A DNA stretch of 33,960 nucleotides from Patescibacteria group bacterium (GCA_026416375.1 JAOAFI010000036.1:1-33960); one strand, 5' to 3'; positions 13,570-24,939 are shown, counted from the first letter of the stretch. Numbers and translations are program-made. Notes: generated from the letters alone by a model not told the origin.

Positions 13570-13887
13570 ATGACAAAAAATAATGTCAATATCAAACCTC
13601 TTTTTGATTATGTATTAGTTAAGCCTTTGGAGGCAGAGACAAAAACTCCATCAGGCATAGTTCTTCCAGATACAGCTAAAGAAAAACCTCAAATGGGAGA
13701 AGTGATGGCTGTTGGGCCAGGCGATAATTGTTGTGAAGATTCTTGTTGCGGAAAAAAATCTTTAAAAATGGCTGTTAAAGTAGGAGATAAAGTTTTGTAT
13801 AAAAAATGGGGCGGAAATGAAGTAAAAGTAGGTACTGAAGAATGGCTTCTTATTGAACAAAAAGATATTATGGCAATTGTTGATTAA
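13570..13887 (+). CDS. groES: Co-chaperonin GroES
   Basis: The 105-residue protein has the GroES fold signatures IKPLFDYVLVKPLEAE, the mobile loop KTPSGIVLPDTAKEKPQMGEV that binds GroEL, and VKVGDKVLYKKWGGNEVK. It caps the GroEL chamber as a heptamer. It is about eight residues longer than the common 97 because the roof-hairpin region contains DNCCEDSCCGKK, a CC-x3-CC motif at residues 54-55 and 59-60. Four cysteines close together at the heptamer roof are unusual and could bind metal or respond to redox. groEL follows after 31 bases. No Shine-Dalgarno is visible. Confidence 0.95.
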   Translation: MTKNNVNIKPLFDYVLVKPLEAETKTPSGIVLPDTAKEKPQMGEVMAVGPGDNCCEDSCCGKKSLKMAVKVGDKVLYKKWGGNEVKVGTEEWLLIEQKDIMAIVD

Positions 13888-13912
13888 AAATTATAAGTTT
13901 TGTTTTTTTTAA

Positions 13913-15574
<1,662 letters not shown>

Positions 15575-15601
15575 AAGAAGCTTAAAAAATAAATAAGTTT
15601 A

Positions 15602-15634
15602 ACCCCGCCTTTATCAAAAGGCGGGGTATTTTTT
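15602..15634 (+). terminator. groESL rho-independent terminator
   Basis: An 11-bp stem, ACCCCGCCTTT paired with AAAGGCGGGGT, closes an ATCA loop and is followed by A and six T. It is the only strong GC-rich intrinsic terminator in the window. Confidence 0.95.
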
Positions 15635-15668
15635 AGATAAATTTTTATTCTCAAATTTTATCAAATTT

Positions 15669-15677
15669 TGTTATAAT
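15669..15677 (+). promoter_or_regulatory. Extended -10 promoter of tRNA-Tyr
   Basis: TGTTATAAT (TGn plus TATAAT) predicts a start near 15684, five bases before the tRNA, the same short-leader geometry as the other tRNA promoters. Confidence 0.55.
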
Positions 15678-15688
15678 TTTATGATTCA

Positions 15689-15775
15689 CCAGGGGTGCCG
15701 GAGTGGACAATCGGAACAGTCTGTAAAACTGTCGGGTCAAACCCTGCGGAGGTTCGAATCCTCCCCCCTGGACCA
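15689..15775 (+). tRNA. tRNA-Tyr (GTA), CCA encoded
   Basis: Acceptor arms CCAGGGG (15689-15695) and CCCCTGG (15765-15771) pair, the anticodon stem ACAGT/ACTGT encloses CTGTAAA giving GTA, and a long variable arm marks the bacterial type-II tRNA-Tyr. T-arm is GGAGG/CCTCC around TTCGAAT. After discriminator A (15772) the DNA reads CCA (15773-15775). It is the only one of nine tRNAs here with an encoded CCA. Confidence 0.94.
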
Positions 15776-16077
15776 TCCTTCGCTGAAGCTACGGATGTCA
15801 GGCCACAAGACTATAAAGTAATATGTACTATACTTATATATTGCGTTTATGTTTTGAAAAATTTAAAAAGCAATTTTTTATATATTATTTATATTTTTAA
15901 TCTTTATTCTTTTAAAAAATTATTTTAAAATTTTTTGTTCTATCTTTTATCCGATCGTGGTAAAAATAGAACAGTTTAAAAAATTTTGTTTAAGGTTATT
16001 AAGATGAAAAATTAAGATTGTGAAAAAAATTAAAGTAATGATAGATGATTGAAAAGATAATTGAAAAAACTTTTTTC
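15776..16077. other. Gene-poor gap after tRNA-Tyr with hairpins
   Basis: No convincing gene is seen. Just after the tRNA, 15777-15796 folds into an imperfect hairpin (TCC...GGA ends, TGAA loop) with sequence CTTCGCTGAAGC, more GC-rich than its surroundings. A long imperfect hairpin lies at 15927-15987. I looked for SRP RNA, tmRNA, RNase P and 6S RNA landmarks and saw none. Confidence 0.55.
15927..15987. repeat. Long imperfect inverted repeat
   Basis: Three nested arm pairs face each other: AAAATTTTTT with AAAAAATTTT, TGTTCTAT (15936-15943) with ATAGAACA (15966-15973), and TTTTA (15945-15949) with TAAAA (15961-15965). The loop is TCCGATCGTGG. The fold is suited to an RNA hairpin or a bidirectional terminator. 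Its CGATCG loop echoes the centre of the palindrome at 2839-2878. Confidence 0.6.
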
Positions 16078-16191
16078 TTATTTGAAAAATGATGCGAATA
16101 TTCTCGGTAAGAAAAAAAGAAACACAAAAATTGAGGCAATTATAGAAAGAGGAACTTCGAGTATAAAATTTATTATTAATTTTTTATCCAT
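16078..16191 (-). CDS. Possible 37-residue single-TM protein
   Basis: ATG at 16191 opens a 37-codon frame starting MDKKLIINFILEVPLSII and continuing as one hydrophobic helix to a short basic end, stopping at TAA (16078-16080). The layout (charged start, one membrane span) fits a small membrane protein, and it faces dedA across a shared AT-rich promoter region. No family is recognised and chance cannot be excluded. Confidence 0.3.
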   Translation of the reverse strand: MDKKLIINFILEVPLSIIASIFVFLFFLPRIFASFFK

Positions 16192-16200
16192 AAAATATTA

Positions 16201-16206
16201 TATAAT
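16201..16206 (+). promoter_or_regulatory. -10 box of dedA-like gene
   Basis: TATAAT predicts a start at 16213, three bases before the ATG at 16216, so the mRNA would be nearly leaderless. Confidence 0.5.
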
Positions 16207-16215
16207 TAATTTTCT

Positions 16216-16815
16216 ATGAAAGAATTTTTAATGAATTTTATAAACAATGCTATTTCTTCAAACAATGCTTTATTGATTTTATTTGTTCTATCTTTTGCTG
16301 AGTCTTCTTTTTTTCCAATTCCGCCAGATACTTTGATGATTCCTTTAGCTTTAATGAATCCAAAATTAGCTATTTTTTATGCTTTTTTAACAACTGTTTC
16401 ATCTGTCTTAGGTGGAGTTTTTGGCTATTTTATTGGTTTAAAAGGAGGTAGACCATTGGTTAAAAAGTTTATTTCTGACGAAAAACTTTATCAAGTAAAG
16501 CTTCTTTATCAAAAATATGATGTTTGGGCAGTGATTATTGCTGGTTTTTCACCGATTCCTTATAAAATTTTTACCATTGCTGCTGGTCTTTTTGAACTTG
16601 ATTTAAAAAGATTTGTTATTGCTTCATTTATTGGCCGGGGAGGAAGATTTTTTTTAGTCGGCACTCTTATCTTTATCTTTGGTGAAAAAATTAAATATTT
16701 TTTAACTCATTATCTTGAATGGGCAATTATTGGAATTACAGTTTTGTTTATTGGAGGCTTTGTTGTTGTTAATAAAGTCTTAAAAAAATCATCTTCTTTT
16801 ACTTCAGAAAAATAG
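16216..16815 (+). CDS. DedA/VTT-domain membrane protein
   Basis: The 199-residue protein has the VTT (DedA, SNARE-associated) pattern: ESSFFPIPPDTLMIPLAL (about 30-47), the re-entrant region GGVFGYFIGLKGG (about 75-87), AGFSPIPYKIFTIAAGLFEL (about 115-134) and the conserved Arg-rich FIGRGGRFFLVG (about 145-156). Four or so membrane helices surround them. DedA proteins are inner-membrane lipid scramblase or flippase-like proteins; some move undecaprenyl phosphate, which would complement UppP here, though the exact substrate cannot be assigned. The branch resembles the short YqaA type. It stands alone, 50 bases before uvrB in the same direction. Confidence 0.88.
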   Translation: MKEFLMNFINNAISSNNALLILFVLSFAESSFFPIPPDTLMIPLALMNPKLAIFYAFLTTVSSVLGGVFGYFIGLKGGRPLVKKFISDEKLYQVKLLYQKYDVWAVIIAGFSPIPYKIFTIAAGLFELDLKRFVIASFIGRGGRFFLVGTLIFIFGEKIKYFLTHYLEWAIIGITVLFIGGFVVVNKVLKKSSSFTSEK

Positions 16816-16865
16816 ATTTTTTTTATAAAAATTGATAAAATTAAAGGTTAATCGTTTTTTTATTT

Positions 16866-18905
16866 ATGTTTAATCTTTGTTCTGATTTTATTCCAACCGG
16901 CGATCAACCTCAGGCAATTGAAAAACTTGTTATTGGTATTGAAAATGATTTTAAAAATCAAATTCTTCTTGGAGTGACAGGAAGTGGAAAAACTTTTACA
17001 ATGGCCAATGTTATTGAAAAAACTCAACTTCCAACTCTTATTATTTCTCATAACAAGACTTTAGCCGGTCAGCTTTATCAAGAATTTCGCGATTTTTTTC
17101 CTGAAAATGCTGTTTCTTATTTTGTTTCTTATTATGATTATTATCAGCCAGAGGCTTATATTCCTTCAACTGATACTTATATTGAAAAAGAAGCCCAGAT
17201 AAATGAACTTATTGACAAGCTTCGTCTTCAGTCAACCACTAATATTATGACAAGAAAAGATGTCATTGTTGTTGCTTCAGTTTCCTGCATTTATAATATT
17301 GGCTCTCCTCTTGAATACGGCAAATTTATTTTAGAATTAAATGAAGGCCAAAAAATCAATCAAAAAGAAATTTTTATAAGATTATCAGAGCTTCAATATG
17401 AACGAAGCGAGTTTGATTTTAAGCGGGGCACTTTTCGAGTTAGAGGTGAAAATATTGATATTTATCCGGCTTATGAAGATTTTGGTTATAGACTAATAAT
17501 TGATTTAGGCAAAGTTAAAAAAATTGAAAAATTTGATCCATTAACTGGTCAATTAATTGATAATAATCAATTGCCAATAAAAAAATTAATTATTTATCCA
17601 GCTAAACATTATTTAATAGAAAAAAATGTTTTTGAAAATGTTGAAAAAAAAATTAGAGATGATTTAAAAAAAGAATCTCAAGAACTTAAAAATCAGGGAA
17701 AATTGATTGAGGCAGAAAGATTAATAAGAAGAGTGAATTATGATTTAGAGATGATAAAAGAGGTTGGATATGTTAATGGTATTGAAAATTATTCTCGTTA
17801 TTTTGACGGCCGAAATCCTGGAGATCCGCCTTATTCTCTTCTTCATTATTTTAAACAAGCATATGGAGATGACTGGCTTTTGTTTATTGATGAATCTCAT
17901 ATGACTGTGCCACAGCTTCGTGGTATGTATAACGGCGATTTTTCTAGAAAAAAAACCTTAGTTGAATTTGGATTTAGGTTAAAAGCAGCATTTGACAATC
18001 GGCCTTTAAAATTTGAAGAATTTTATCCAATTCCATCAAAGATTATTTATGTTTCAGCAACTCCTGATGAATGGGAGATAAATAAAGTTAAAAGTCAAAA
18101 TTTAAAATTTAAAAATTATTTTGGTTTGGCAGAACAGCTTATTAGGCCAACAGGTATTGTTGATCCAGAAATTATTGTCAGACCGGCAAAAAATGAAGTT
18201 TCTGATTTAATTGAAGAAATTAAAAAAAGAATAAAAAACAAAGAAAAAATTTTAGTGACAACTTTAACAAAAAAAATGGCTGAAGATTTATCAGGTTATT
18301 TAAAGGAAAAAAAAATTAAAGCTTCTTATCTTCACAGCGACATTGAGACTTTAGAAAGAAGTGATATCTTGGATAATCTTCGAAAAGGCGAATATGATGT
18401 TTTAATTGGCGTTAATCTTTTGCGTGAAGGTCTTGATTTGCCTGAAGTTTCGCTTGTGGCTATTTTAGATGCTGATAAAGAAGGATTTCTTCGCTCAAAA
18501 ACTTCTCTTATTCAAACAATGGGCCGGGCAGCTAGAAATATTAAATCACAAGTGATTTTATATGCTGATGAGATTACCAAATCAATGAAAGAAGCAATTG
18601 AGGAAATAAACAGGCGAAGAAAATATCAGCTTGAATACAATAAAAAACATAAAATAACTCCAAAAACAATTTACAAACCAATAAGAGAAAAAATTATTGA
18701 AAAAGAAGAAAAAAATGATATTTTTTCTGATATTAGTCGTGAATTTTTGAATTTAGAAAAAATTAAAACAGATTCTCTTACTCCTTATGACAAAAAGAAA
18801 ATTACTAAAAAGTTAAAACTTGAGATGAAAAAACAAGCAGAAGAACTAAATTTTGAAATGGCAATTAAAATAAGAGACAAAATTAAAGAACTTGAAAATA
18901 ATTAA
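16866..18905 (+). CDS. uvrB: Excinuclease ABC subunit UvrB
   Basis: The 679-residue protein has the full UvrB layout: [14 protein letters not shown] near the start, Walker [10 protein letters not shown] (about 36-44), the damage-probing beta-hairpin [20 protein letters not shown] (about 92-111), Walker B-like LFIDESH, the helicase motif [25 protein letters not shown], and a C-terminal UVR motif ([19 protein letters not shown]) that contacts UvrC. UvrB is loaded by UvrA at lesions and pries the strands apart. uvrA follows 18 bases later and uvrC is two genes further on. A 7-bp array at 18094-18114 encodes KSQNLKFKN in a surface region. No Shine-Dalgarno is seen. Confidence 0.98.
   Translation: MFNLCSDFIPTGDQPQAIEKLVIGIENDFKNQILLGVTGSGKTFTMANVIEKTQLPTLIISHNKTLAGQLYQEFRDFFPENAVSYFVSYYDYYQPEAYIPSTDTYIEKEAQINELIDKLRLQSTTNIMTRKDVIVVASVSCIYNIGSPLEYGKFILELNEGQKINQKEIFIRLSELQYERSEFDFKRGTFRVRGENIDIYPAYEDFGYRLIIDLGKVKKIEKFDPLTGQLIDNNQLPIKKLIIYPAKHYLIEKNVFENVEKKIRDDLKKESQELKNQGKLIEAERLIRRVNYDLEMIKEVGYVNGIENYSRYFDGRNPGDPPYSLLHYFKQAYGDDWLLFIDESHMTVPQLRGMYNGDFSRKKTLVEFGFRLKAAFDNRPLKFEEFYPIPSKIIYVSATPDEWEINKVKSQNLKFKNYFGLAEQLIRPTGIVDPEIIVRPAKNEVSDLIEEIKKRIKNKEKILVTTLTKKMAEDLSGYLKEKKIKASYLHSDIETLERSDILDNLRKGEYDVLIGVNLLREGLDLPEVSLVAILDADKEGFLRSKTSLIQTMGRAARNIKSQVILYADEITKSMKEAIEEINRRRKYQLEYNKKHKITPKTIYKPIREKIIEKEEKNDIFSDISREFLNLEKIKTDSLTPYDKKKITKKLKLEMKKQAEELNFEMAIKIRDKIKELENN
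18094..18114. repeat. Heptamer array in uvrB (3 units)
   Basis: Three 7-bp units, GTCAAAA, TTTAAAA and TTTAAAA, are the reverse-complement form of the ATTTGAA/ATTTTAA unit in the GT4 gene and recJ. The 21 bases encode seven residues within KSQNLKFKN and keep the frame. Confidence 0.6.
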
Positions 18906-18923
18906 AATTTTTTATAAAAAAAT

Positions 18924-21809
18924 ATGGACTTTATAAAAATAAAAGGCGCAAGAGAACATAATTTAAAAAATATTTCTCTTGAAATTCCAAAAAACAAACT
19001 TGTAGTTATTACTGGTATTTCAGGAAGCGGAAAATCAAGTTTAGCTTTTGACACAATTTATGCTGAAGGACAGCGCCGTTATGTTGAGTCTTTGTCAGCC
19101 TATGCTCGCCAGTTTTTAGGCATAATGAACAAACCTGATGTTGATTTGATTGAGGGGTTATCGCCATCTATTTCAATTGATCAAAAAACTACTTCTCATA
19201 ATCCTCGCTCAACTGTTGGTACAATTACAGAGATTTATGATTATCTAAGACTTTTATTTGCTCGAATAGGCCATCCTCATTGTCCAAAATGTGGTATGGA
19301 AATTAACAAAATGTCTTTGGATGAGATTGTTGAAAAAATTTTAAATTTAATAAAAAAAGAAACAGAAAAAGAAAAAATAAAGCCATTATCATTTCAAATC
19401 TTATCGCCAATTATTCGTTCAAAAAAAGGAGAATTTAAAAATCTTTTTGAAAATCTTTTATCAAAAGGATTTTCGAGAATTTTAATTGATGATCAAGAGA
19501 AAAATTTAAATGATGAAATTAATTTAATAAAAACCAATAAACATGATATTGATGTTATTATTGATTCTTTTTCTTTATCCTACAAACAAATAAAAGATGA
19601 TGTTTTTTTTGCCAATCTTCGCTCTCGTCTTTCAAATTCAGTTGAGCAGTCTTTAAATCTTTCAGACGGATTAGTTATTGTTTTTTTTGATGGTAAAAAA
19701 AATCTCTTTTCAGAAAAATTTTCTTGTCCAGTCGATAATATTTCCTTAGCAGAGCTTGAACCAAGAATGTTTTCTTTTAATTCTCCTCTTGGAGCTTGTG
19801 ATCAATGCAAAGGCATTGGTACAATTTTTGTTGTTGATAAAGATTTAATTTTTAATAAAAACTTAAGTATTTTAGAAGGAGGAATTCTTCCTTTTAACCG
19901 ATTTTTTTTCAATGAAACTTGGTATATCAGGCTTTTAAAAAAAGTAGCAATTGAGGAAGGAATTGATTTAAATACACCTATTGGTCTTTTGCCAAAAGAT
20001 AAAATAGATATTCTTCTTTATGGAACAGATAAAGTTTATCAGGTTAGAGGAACAAATCGTTTTGGAAAACAAACATCTATTTATGAAAAATTTTGCGGAA
20101 TTATTGCAGAACTAGAAAAAAGATATTTTGAATCAGGAAGCGATTTAGCAGGTCTTGAGATTCAAAAATATTTAAAAGAAGAGATTTGTCCTAAATGCAA
20201 AGGAAAAAGATTAAAAGAAGAAGTTTTATCAGTGACAATTGACAAAAAAAACATTGCTCAGATTTCTGATTATTCAATAGATTTTCTTCTTAATTATTTT
20301 CAAAAAGAAATTTTAGATAAATTAACTGATTATGAAAAAGAAATTGCTAGACTAATTATAAAAGAGATTGTCAGCAGGCTAAATTTTTTAAATAATGTCG
20401 GTTTATCATATTTGACTATTAGCCGGACTGCCAAAACATTATCAGGTGGAGAACTTCAGAGAATAAGATTAGCATCGCAAATTGGCACAGGTCTAACTGG
20501 GGTTTTATATGTTTTAGATGAGCCGTCAATTGGTCTTCATCCAAAAGATGTTTCATCATTAATTATTACTTTAAAAAAATTAAGAGACTTGGGAAATAGT
20601 TTAATTGTTGTTGAGCATGATAAAGAGACGATTGAGTCCTCTGATTGGCTAATTGAACTTGGTCCAAAAGCTGGAAAAGAAGGTGGAAAAGTAGTTTTTA
20701 GCGGTGTTTTGGAAGAGGCTAAAAAGAACAAAAATTCTTTAACCGGTTTGTTTTTATCTGGAAAAAAAACTATTCAGTTAAACAAAAAAAATTTAATTAA
20801 AACAAAAGGCGAAATAATAATAAAAGGTGCAAAAGAGCATAATTTAAAAAATATCAATGTTAGATTTCCTCTTGGCAATTTAATTGCTGTCACTGGTGTT
20901 TCAGGAAGCGGAAAATCAACATTAATTACCGAAACTTTATATCCAGCCTTAAAATATCATCTTGATGGTTATTATTCTGAAAAAATAGGCGAATTTGAAA
21001 AACTTGAGGGTTTTCAATATCTAGATAGAGTTTATCTTGTTGATCAATCGCCAATTGGCCGGACTCCGCGTTCAAATCCAGCGACATACATTGGTTTTTT
21101 TGATGAGATAAGAGATATTTTTGCCTCAACAATTGAGGCAAAGGCCTTAGGATTTAAAAAAGGAAGGTTTTCTTTTAATGTTAAAGGAGGAAGATGTGAA
21201 AAATGTCAGGGAGCTGGAGTATTAAAAATTGAGATGCAGTTTTTATCTGATGTTTATATTAATTGCGATGTCTGCGGCGGACAAAGATACAACAAAGAAA
21301 CCTTAGATATAAGGTATAAAGGAAAAAATATTTATGAAATATTAAAGATGACAGTTGATGAAGCATTGGGGTTTTTTTCAAGTCATTTTAAAATTTTTTA
21401 TAAGCTTGAATTTTTAAAAAAAATTGGGTTAGGTTATATACAATTAGGTCAGCCGGCACCAACTTTATCAGGAGGCGAAGCTCAAAGATTAAAATTAGTT
21501 AATGAGTTGTCTCATCGTGATACCGGCAGAACTCTTTATATTTTAGACGAACCAACAACTGGTCTTCATTTTTATGATATTGAAAAATTATTATTTGCTT
21601 TAAGAGAATTAGTTGAAAAAGGCAATACTGTTATAGTAATTGAACACAATCTTGATATTATAAAAAACTGTCAATATATTATAGACTTGGGACCAGAAGG
21701 AGGAGATAAAGGAGGCAACATTGTTTATCAAGGAAAAACGGAGGGTATAATAAAAATAAAAGATTCATACACAGGAAAATATTTATCAAAAATATTAAAT
21801 AAAAATTAA
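18924..21809 (+). CDS. uvrA: Excinuclease ABC subunit UvrA
   Basis: The 961-residue protein carries two ABC ATPase modules: Walker [10 protein letters not shown] (about 31-39) with signature [12 protein letters not shown], and GVSGSGKST with [12 protein letters not shown]. Zinc modules are visible as [13 protein letters not shown] with CPKCKGKR, and CEKCQGAG with [10 protein letters not shown]. UvrA dimers scan DNA for bulky lesions and deliver UvrB. Length is normal. It is between uvrB (18 bases upstream) and the transglutaminase-like gene, whose ATG follows its TAA with no gap, so the two are probably cotranslated. Confidence 0.98.
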   Translation: MDFIKIKGAREHNLKNISLEIPKNKLVVITGISGSGKSSLAFDTIYAEGQRRYVESLSAYARQFLGIMNKPDVDLIEGLSPSISIDQKTTSHNPRSTVGTITEIYDYLRLLFARIGHPHCPKCGMEINKMSLDEIVEKILNLIKKETEKEKIKPLSFQILSPIIRSKKGEFKNLFENLLSKGFSRILIDDQEKNLNDEINLIKTNKHDIDVIIDSFSLSYKQIKDDVFFANLRSRLSNSVEQSLNLSDGLVIVFFDGKKNLFSEKFSCPVDNISLAELEPRMFSFNSPLGACDQCKGIGTIFVVDKDLIFNKNLSILEGGILPFNRFFFNETWYIRLLKKVAIEEGIDLNTPIGLLPKDKIDILLYGTDKVYQVRGTNRFGKQTSIYEKFCGIIAELEKRYFESGSDLAGLEIQKYLKEEICPKCKGKRLKEEVLSVTIDKKNIAQISDYSIDFLLNYFQKEILDKLTDYEKEIARLIIKEIVSRLNFLNNVGLSYLTISRTAKTLSGGELQRIRLASQIGTGLTGVLYVLDEPSIGLHPKDVSSLIITLKKLRDLGNSLIVVEHDKETIESSDWLIELGPKAGKEGGKVVFSGVLEEAKKNKNSLTGLFLSGKKTIQLNKKNLIKTKGEIIIKGAKEHNLKNINVRFPLGNLIAVTGVSGSGKSTLITETLYPALKYHLDGYYSEKIGEFEKLEGFQYLDRVYLVDQSPIGRTPRSNPATYIGFFDEIRDIFASTIEAKALGFKKGRFSFNVKGGRCEKCQGAGVLKIEMQFLSDVYINCDVCGGQRYNKETLDIRYKGKNIYEILKMTVDEALGFFSSHFKIFYKLEFLKKIGLGYIQLGQPAPTLSGGEAQRLKLVNELSHRDTGRTLYILDEPTTGLHFYDIEKLLFALRELVEKGNTVIVIEHNLDIIKNCQYIIDLGPEGGDKGGNIVYQGKTEGIIKIKDSYTGKYLSKILNKN

Positions 21810-23633
21810 ATGATAAAAAAAAATAAAATATTAAAAATAATTTTTATTGTTTTTTTATTCTTTTTTTTGTTTATAAATTTAAAAATAGTTAAGGCTTCTG
21901 ATTATAAAACAGATTATTATGTGGATTATGATTTAAGAGATTTTATTAATACTCAAGAAGTTAAAGTTAGTTTTAATATTAAGATTACTAATTTAAGAAG
22001 TGATTTATATGTTAGTAAATTTTCTATTTCTTTTCCTGAATCTTTTAATATTAATGATTTTAAATCTTTTGATGATTATGGAGAAATAAATTCAAAAATA
22101 ACTTTAGTCGATAATTATAAAAAAGTAGAAATGATTTTTTCTAATCCAAATATTGGTAAAAATTTAGTTAATAATTTGTATTTAAAATTTAATCAAAAAA
22201 ATCTTTTTAAAATTAATGGAAAAATTTGGGAAGTAATTTTACCTGTAATAGAAACAAAAAATGATGATTTTTATAAAATTAAAGTTATTTTACCTGAAAA
22301 TAATGATAAAAAAATATCAATTGCTAAACCAAAACCAAACTATATTTATCAAAATGAAATTATTTGGGAAAATCCAAAAACAAAAACAATATATGCGGTT
22401 TTTGGAGAATCACAAATTTATAAAACAGAACTTGTTTATAATTTAAAAAACTCAGAAGTTTTTCCAATTTTTAAAGAGATAGCTTTTCCTCCAGATACTT
22501 TATATCAAAAAATATATTTTCAATCTATAAATTTATTCCCAAATGAAATATATCAGGATAATGATGGTAATTATTTAGGAAAATATTTTTTAAAACCTTT
22601 CGAATCAAAAAAAATTATTTTTAAAGGATATATTGAGATTTTTGCTAAACCAAGAGAAGAAATAATAGAAAAAATAAGAGAAGATTTTAAATTTCAAAAA
22701 AAATATTTATTAAAAAATCAACCATATTGGTCAATAAAAAATTTTGAAAGAATAAAAAATTTAAAAACAATTTCTGATATTTATTATTTTGTTGTTAATA
22801 ATCTTGAATATAATTATGATAAATTAAAATCGGAAAATAAACGAATTGGTGCGGAAAAAATCTTAGAAATTCCATCATATGCTGTTTGTCTTGAGTTTAC
22901 TGATTTATTTATTGCATTATCAAGAGAAAAAGGTTTTTATTCAAGGCAACTTAATGGTTATGGTTTTTCTTTTGATCCAAAACTTCAACCAATTTCTTTA
23001 AATAATGATGTTCTTCATGCCTGGCCTGAATATTATAATGAATCTTTAGGTCTTTGGATTCCTATTGATCCAACTTGGGAAAAAACTTCAGGAATTGATT
23101 ATTTTTCATCATTTGATTTAAATCATATTGTTTTTTCAATTCATGGAAAATCTTCTGATTATCCTTTGCCAGCCGGAATGTATAAGATTAATGATTCAAA
23201 AGATATTATTATTAATCCTTATTTTGATAATATTAAAGAAATTAAAAAAATAATAGTTAAAAATTTTAATTTTTATAAAAAAACAAATAATGAAAAATAT
23301 AATTATCAAATTAGTTTTAAAATAAAAAATGAGGGAAATGTTTATCTTTTTAAAATTCCAATCGAGATAAAAAATAAAAATTTAAATTTTGAAAGAAAAA
23401 ATTTTTTTATAAATTCTTTAGCTCCTTTTGAAGAAAAAGAAATTTTTGTTAATTTTTATTATCCTAAAAGAATTAATTTTCAAGATAAAAAAGAAATAAT
23501 CTATCTTTATGCAAATAATCAAAAAATTTTTGAAAAGGAAATAAAATTTTCTTTTAAGTTTAGATTTATTTTACTATTTATATTTTTTATTTTCTTAGTT
23601 TTATTTTTATTAAAAAAAATAATAAAAAAATGA
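21810..23633 (+). CDS. Anchored extracellular transglutaminase-like protein
   Basis: The 607-residue protein begins with a signal-like helix (about 5-29, ending VKASD) and ends with a membrane helix and basic tail (about 583-607), so the body should face outwards. Residues about 310-450 form a transglutaminase-like Cys-His-Asp fold: Cys360 in SYAVCLEFTDLF, His403 in LHAWPEYY and Asp420 in IPIDPTWE. Such domains are usually papain-like peptidases or amide-forming enzymes acting on proteins or peptidoglycan. The rest looks like beta-sandwich domains. It starts directly after the uvrA stop, and its TGA overlaps the uvrC ATG (ATGA), an odd position between two repair genes. Activity is inferred, not shown. 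Confidence 0.8.
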   Translation: MIKKNKILKIIFIVFLFFFLFINLKIVKASDYKTDYYVDYDLRDFINTQEVKVSFNIKITNLRSDLYVSKFSISFPESFNINDFKSFDDYGEINSKITLVDNYKKVEMIFSNPNIGKNLVNNLYLKFNQKNLFKINGKIWEVILPVIETKNDDFYKIKVILPENNDKKISIAKPKPNYIYQNEIIWENPKTKTIYAVFGESQIYKTELVYNLKNSEVFPIFKEIAFPPDTLYQKIYFQSINLFPNEIYQDNDGNYLGKYFLKPFESKKIIFKGYIEIFAKPREEIIEKIREDFKFQKKYLLKNQPYWSIKNFERIKNLKTISDIYYFVVNNLEYNYDKLKSENKRIGAEKILEIPSYAVCLEFTDLFIALSREKGFYSRQLNGYGFSFDPKLQPISLNNDVLHAWPEYYNESLGLWIPIDPTWEKTSGIDYFSSFDLNHIVFSIHGKSSDYPLPAGMYKINDSKDIIINPYFDNIKEIKKIIVKNFNFYKKTNNEKYNYQISFKIKNEGNVYLFKIPIEIKNKNLNFERKNFFINSLAPFEEKEIFVNFYYPKRINFQDKKEIIYLYANNQKIFEKEIKFSFKFRFILLFIFFIFLVLFLLKKIIKK

Positions 23634-24931
23634 TTGATAAAAAAAAATTAGAAAATCTTCCAACAACTTTTGGTGTTTATATTTTTAAAAAAAAAGAAAA
23701 ACCTTTATATATTGGTAAATCTGTCAATATTAAAGCAAGGGTTAGATCTCATTTTGAAAATGCTAAATTTGATAGAAAAGAATTTTTAATTATCAATCAA
23801 AGTGATAATATTGAAACAATTATTACGGAAAATGAATTTCAATCTTTAATTCTTGAGTCAGAATTGATTAAAAAATATCATTCAAAATACAATGTTATCT
23901 GGAAAGATGATAAAAGTTATCTTTATATTAAAATAAATTTTTTCGATGATTATCCAAAAATATTTTTAACAAGAAAAAAAGATATTAAAAAAGAAAAAAA
24001 CAAAAATAAATTTATATATTTTGGTCCTTTTTCTTCAACTAAATTAATTGAAAAAATTTTAAATGATATTCGTTATATTATTCCTTTTTGTAATGAGAAA
24101 AAAATATCAAAAAATCCTTGCTTTTATTCAAAAATTAATCTTTGTTCTCCATGTCCAAATTATATTGAATCTCAAAAAGATGAAGATTTAAAAATAAAAT
24201 TAAAAAAACAATATAAAAAAAATATTAAAAAAATAATAAAAATTTTTGAAGGAAAAATAACTTATATTTTAAATGATTTTTATAAAAAATTAAAAATACT
24301 TTCAAAAAAAGAAAAATTTGAAGAAGCGATTATTATTAGAGAAAAAATATTTCGCTTAGAAAGATTAATTAATAATCCAATAAGAGATTTTGAAATTAAT
24401 TTTATTGATAAAAATAATTTGTCTCTTTTAAAAAAAGAACTTTCTTTATATTTTAATTATTTAAATAGATTAAAAAGAATTGAGTGTTATGATATAAGTA
24501 ATTTAAAAGATAAAAATCAAACTGCTTCAATGGTAGTTATGATTGATGGAATTCTTAATAAAAAAGAATACCGAAGATTTAAAATAAAAAATCAAAATTT
24601 AAAATCTGATTTTGAAAGAATTGAAGAGATAATAGAAAGAAGATTTAAAAATAAATGGAGTGATCCTGATTTAATTGTTATTGATGGAGGACGGCCTCAG
24701 CTTGAAAAATTAATTAAAATATTAGAAAAAATTGGTAAAAAAATTCCTGCTATTGGAATTGCTAAAAATCCAGATAGAATTGTTATAAAAGATAAAAATA
24801 AAAAAATTATAACAATAAAATTTCCTCAAACTCATCAAGGATTCAAATTAATTTCTCTTATTAGAGACGAAGCTCATCGTTTTGCAAAAAAATATCATAT
24901 AAAATTAAGAGAAAAAGATTTTCTGATATAA
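23630..24931 (+). CDS. uvrC: Excinuclease ABC subunit UvrC, lacking the C-terminal HhH domain
   Basis: The 433-residue protein has the GIY-YIG nuclease (GVYIFKKKEKPLYIGKSVNIKARV, about 15-38), the Cys-rich region NPCFYSKINLCSPCPNY, a UVR motif (KKEKFEEAIIIREKIFRL) and the RNase H-like 5'-side nuclease (RIECYDISN, MVVMIDG, EYRRFKIK, DLIVIDGGRPQLEKL, LIRDEAHRFAKKYH). The usual protein is about 600 residues and ends in two helix-hairpin-helix motifs; this one stops about 12 residues after the RDEAHRFA helix. Both nuclease sites remain. It overlaps the upstream gene by four bases and is followed eight bases later by the holin-like gene. KNQNLKSDF lies at a weak heptamer array (24591-24604). Confidence 0.93.
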   Translation: MIDKKKLENLPTTFGVYIFKKKEKPLYIGKSVNIKARVRSHFENAKFDRKEFLIINQSDNIETIITENEFQSLILESELIKKYHSKYNVIWKDDKSYLYIKINFFDDYPKIFLTRKKDIKKEKNKNKFIYFGPFSSTKLIEKILNDIRYIIPFCNEKKISKNPCFYSKINLCSPCPNYIESQKDEDLKIKLKKQYKKNIKKIIKIFEGKITYILNDFYKKLKILSKKEKFEEAIIIREKIFRLERLINNPIRDFEINFIDKNNLSLLKKELSLYFNYLNRLKRIECYDISNLKDKNQTASMVVMIDGILNKKEYRRFKIKNQNLKSDFERIEEIIERRFKNKWSDPDLIVIDGGRPQLEKLIKILEKIGKKIPAIGIAKNPDRIVIKDKNKKIITIKFPQTHQGFKLISLIRDEAHRFAKKYHIKLREKDFLI

Positions 24932-24939
24932 TTTAATTT

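Noticed and set aside
15695-15928. 77-codon frame starting inside tRNA-Tyr
   Set aside because: Its first half translates the tRNA and the rest is AT-rich filler; no domain is recognisable.
16860-17051. Minus-strand frame over the uvrB start
   Set aside because: It is antisense to the UvrB N-terminus and Walker A region.
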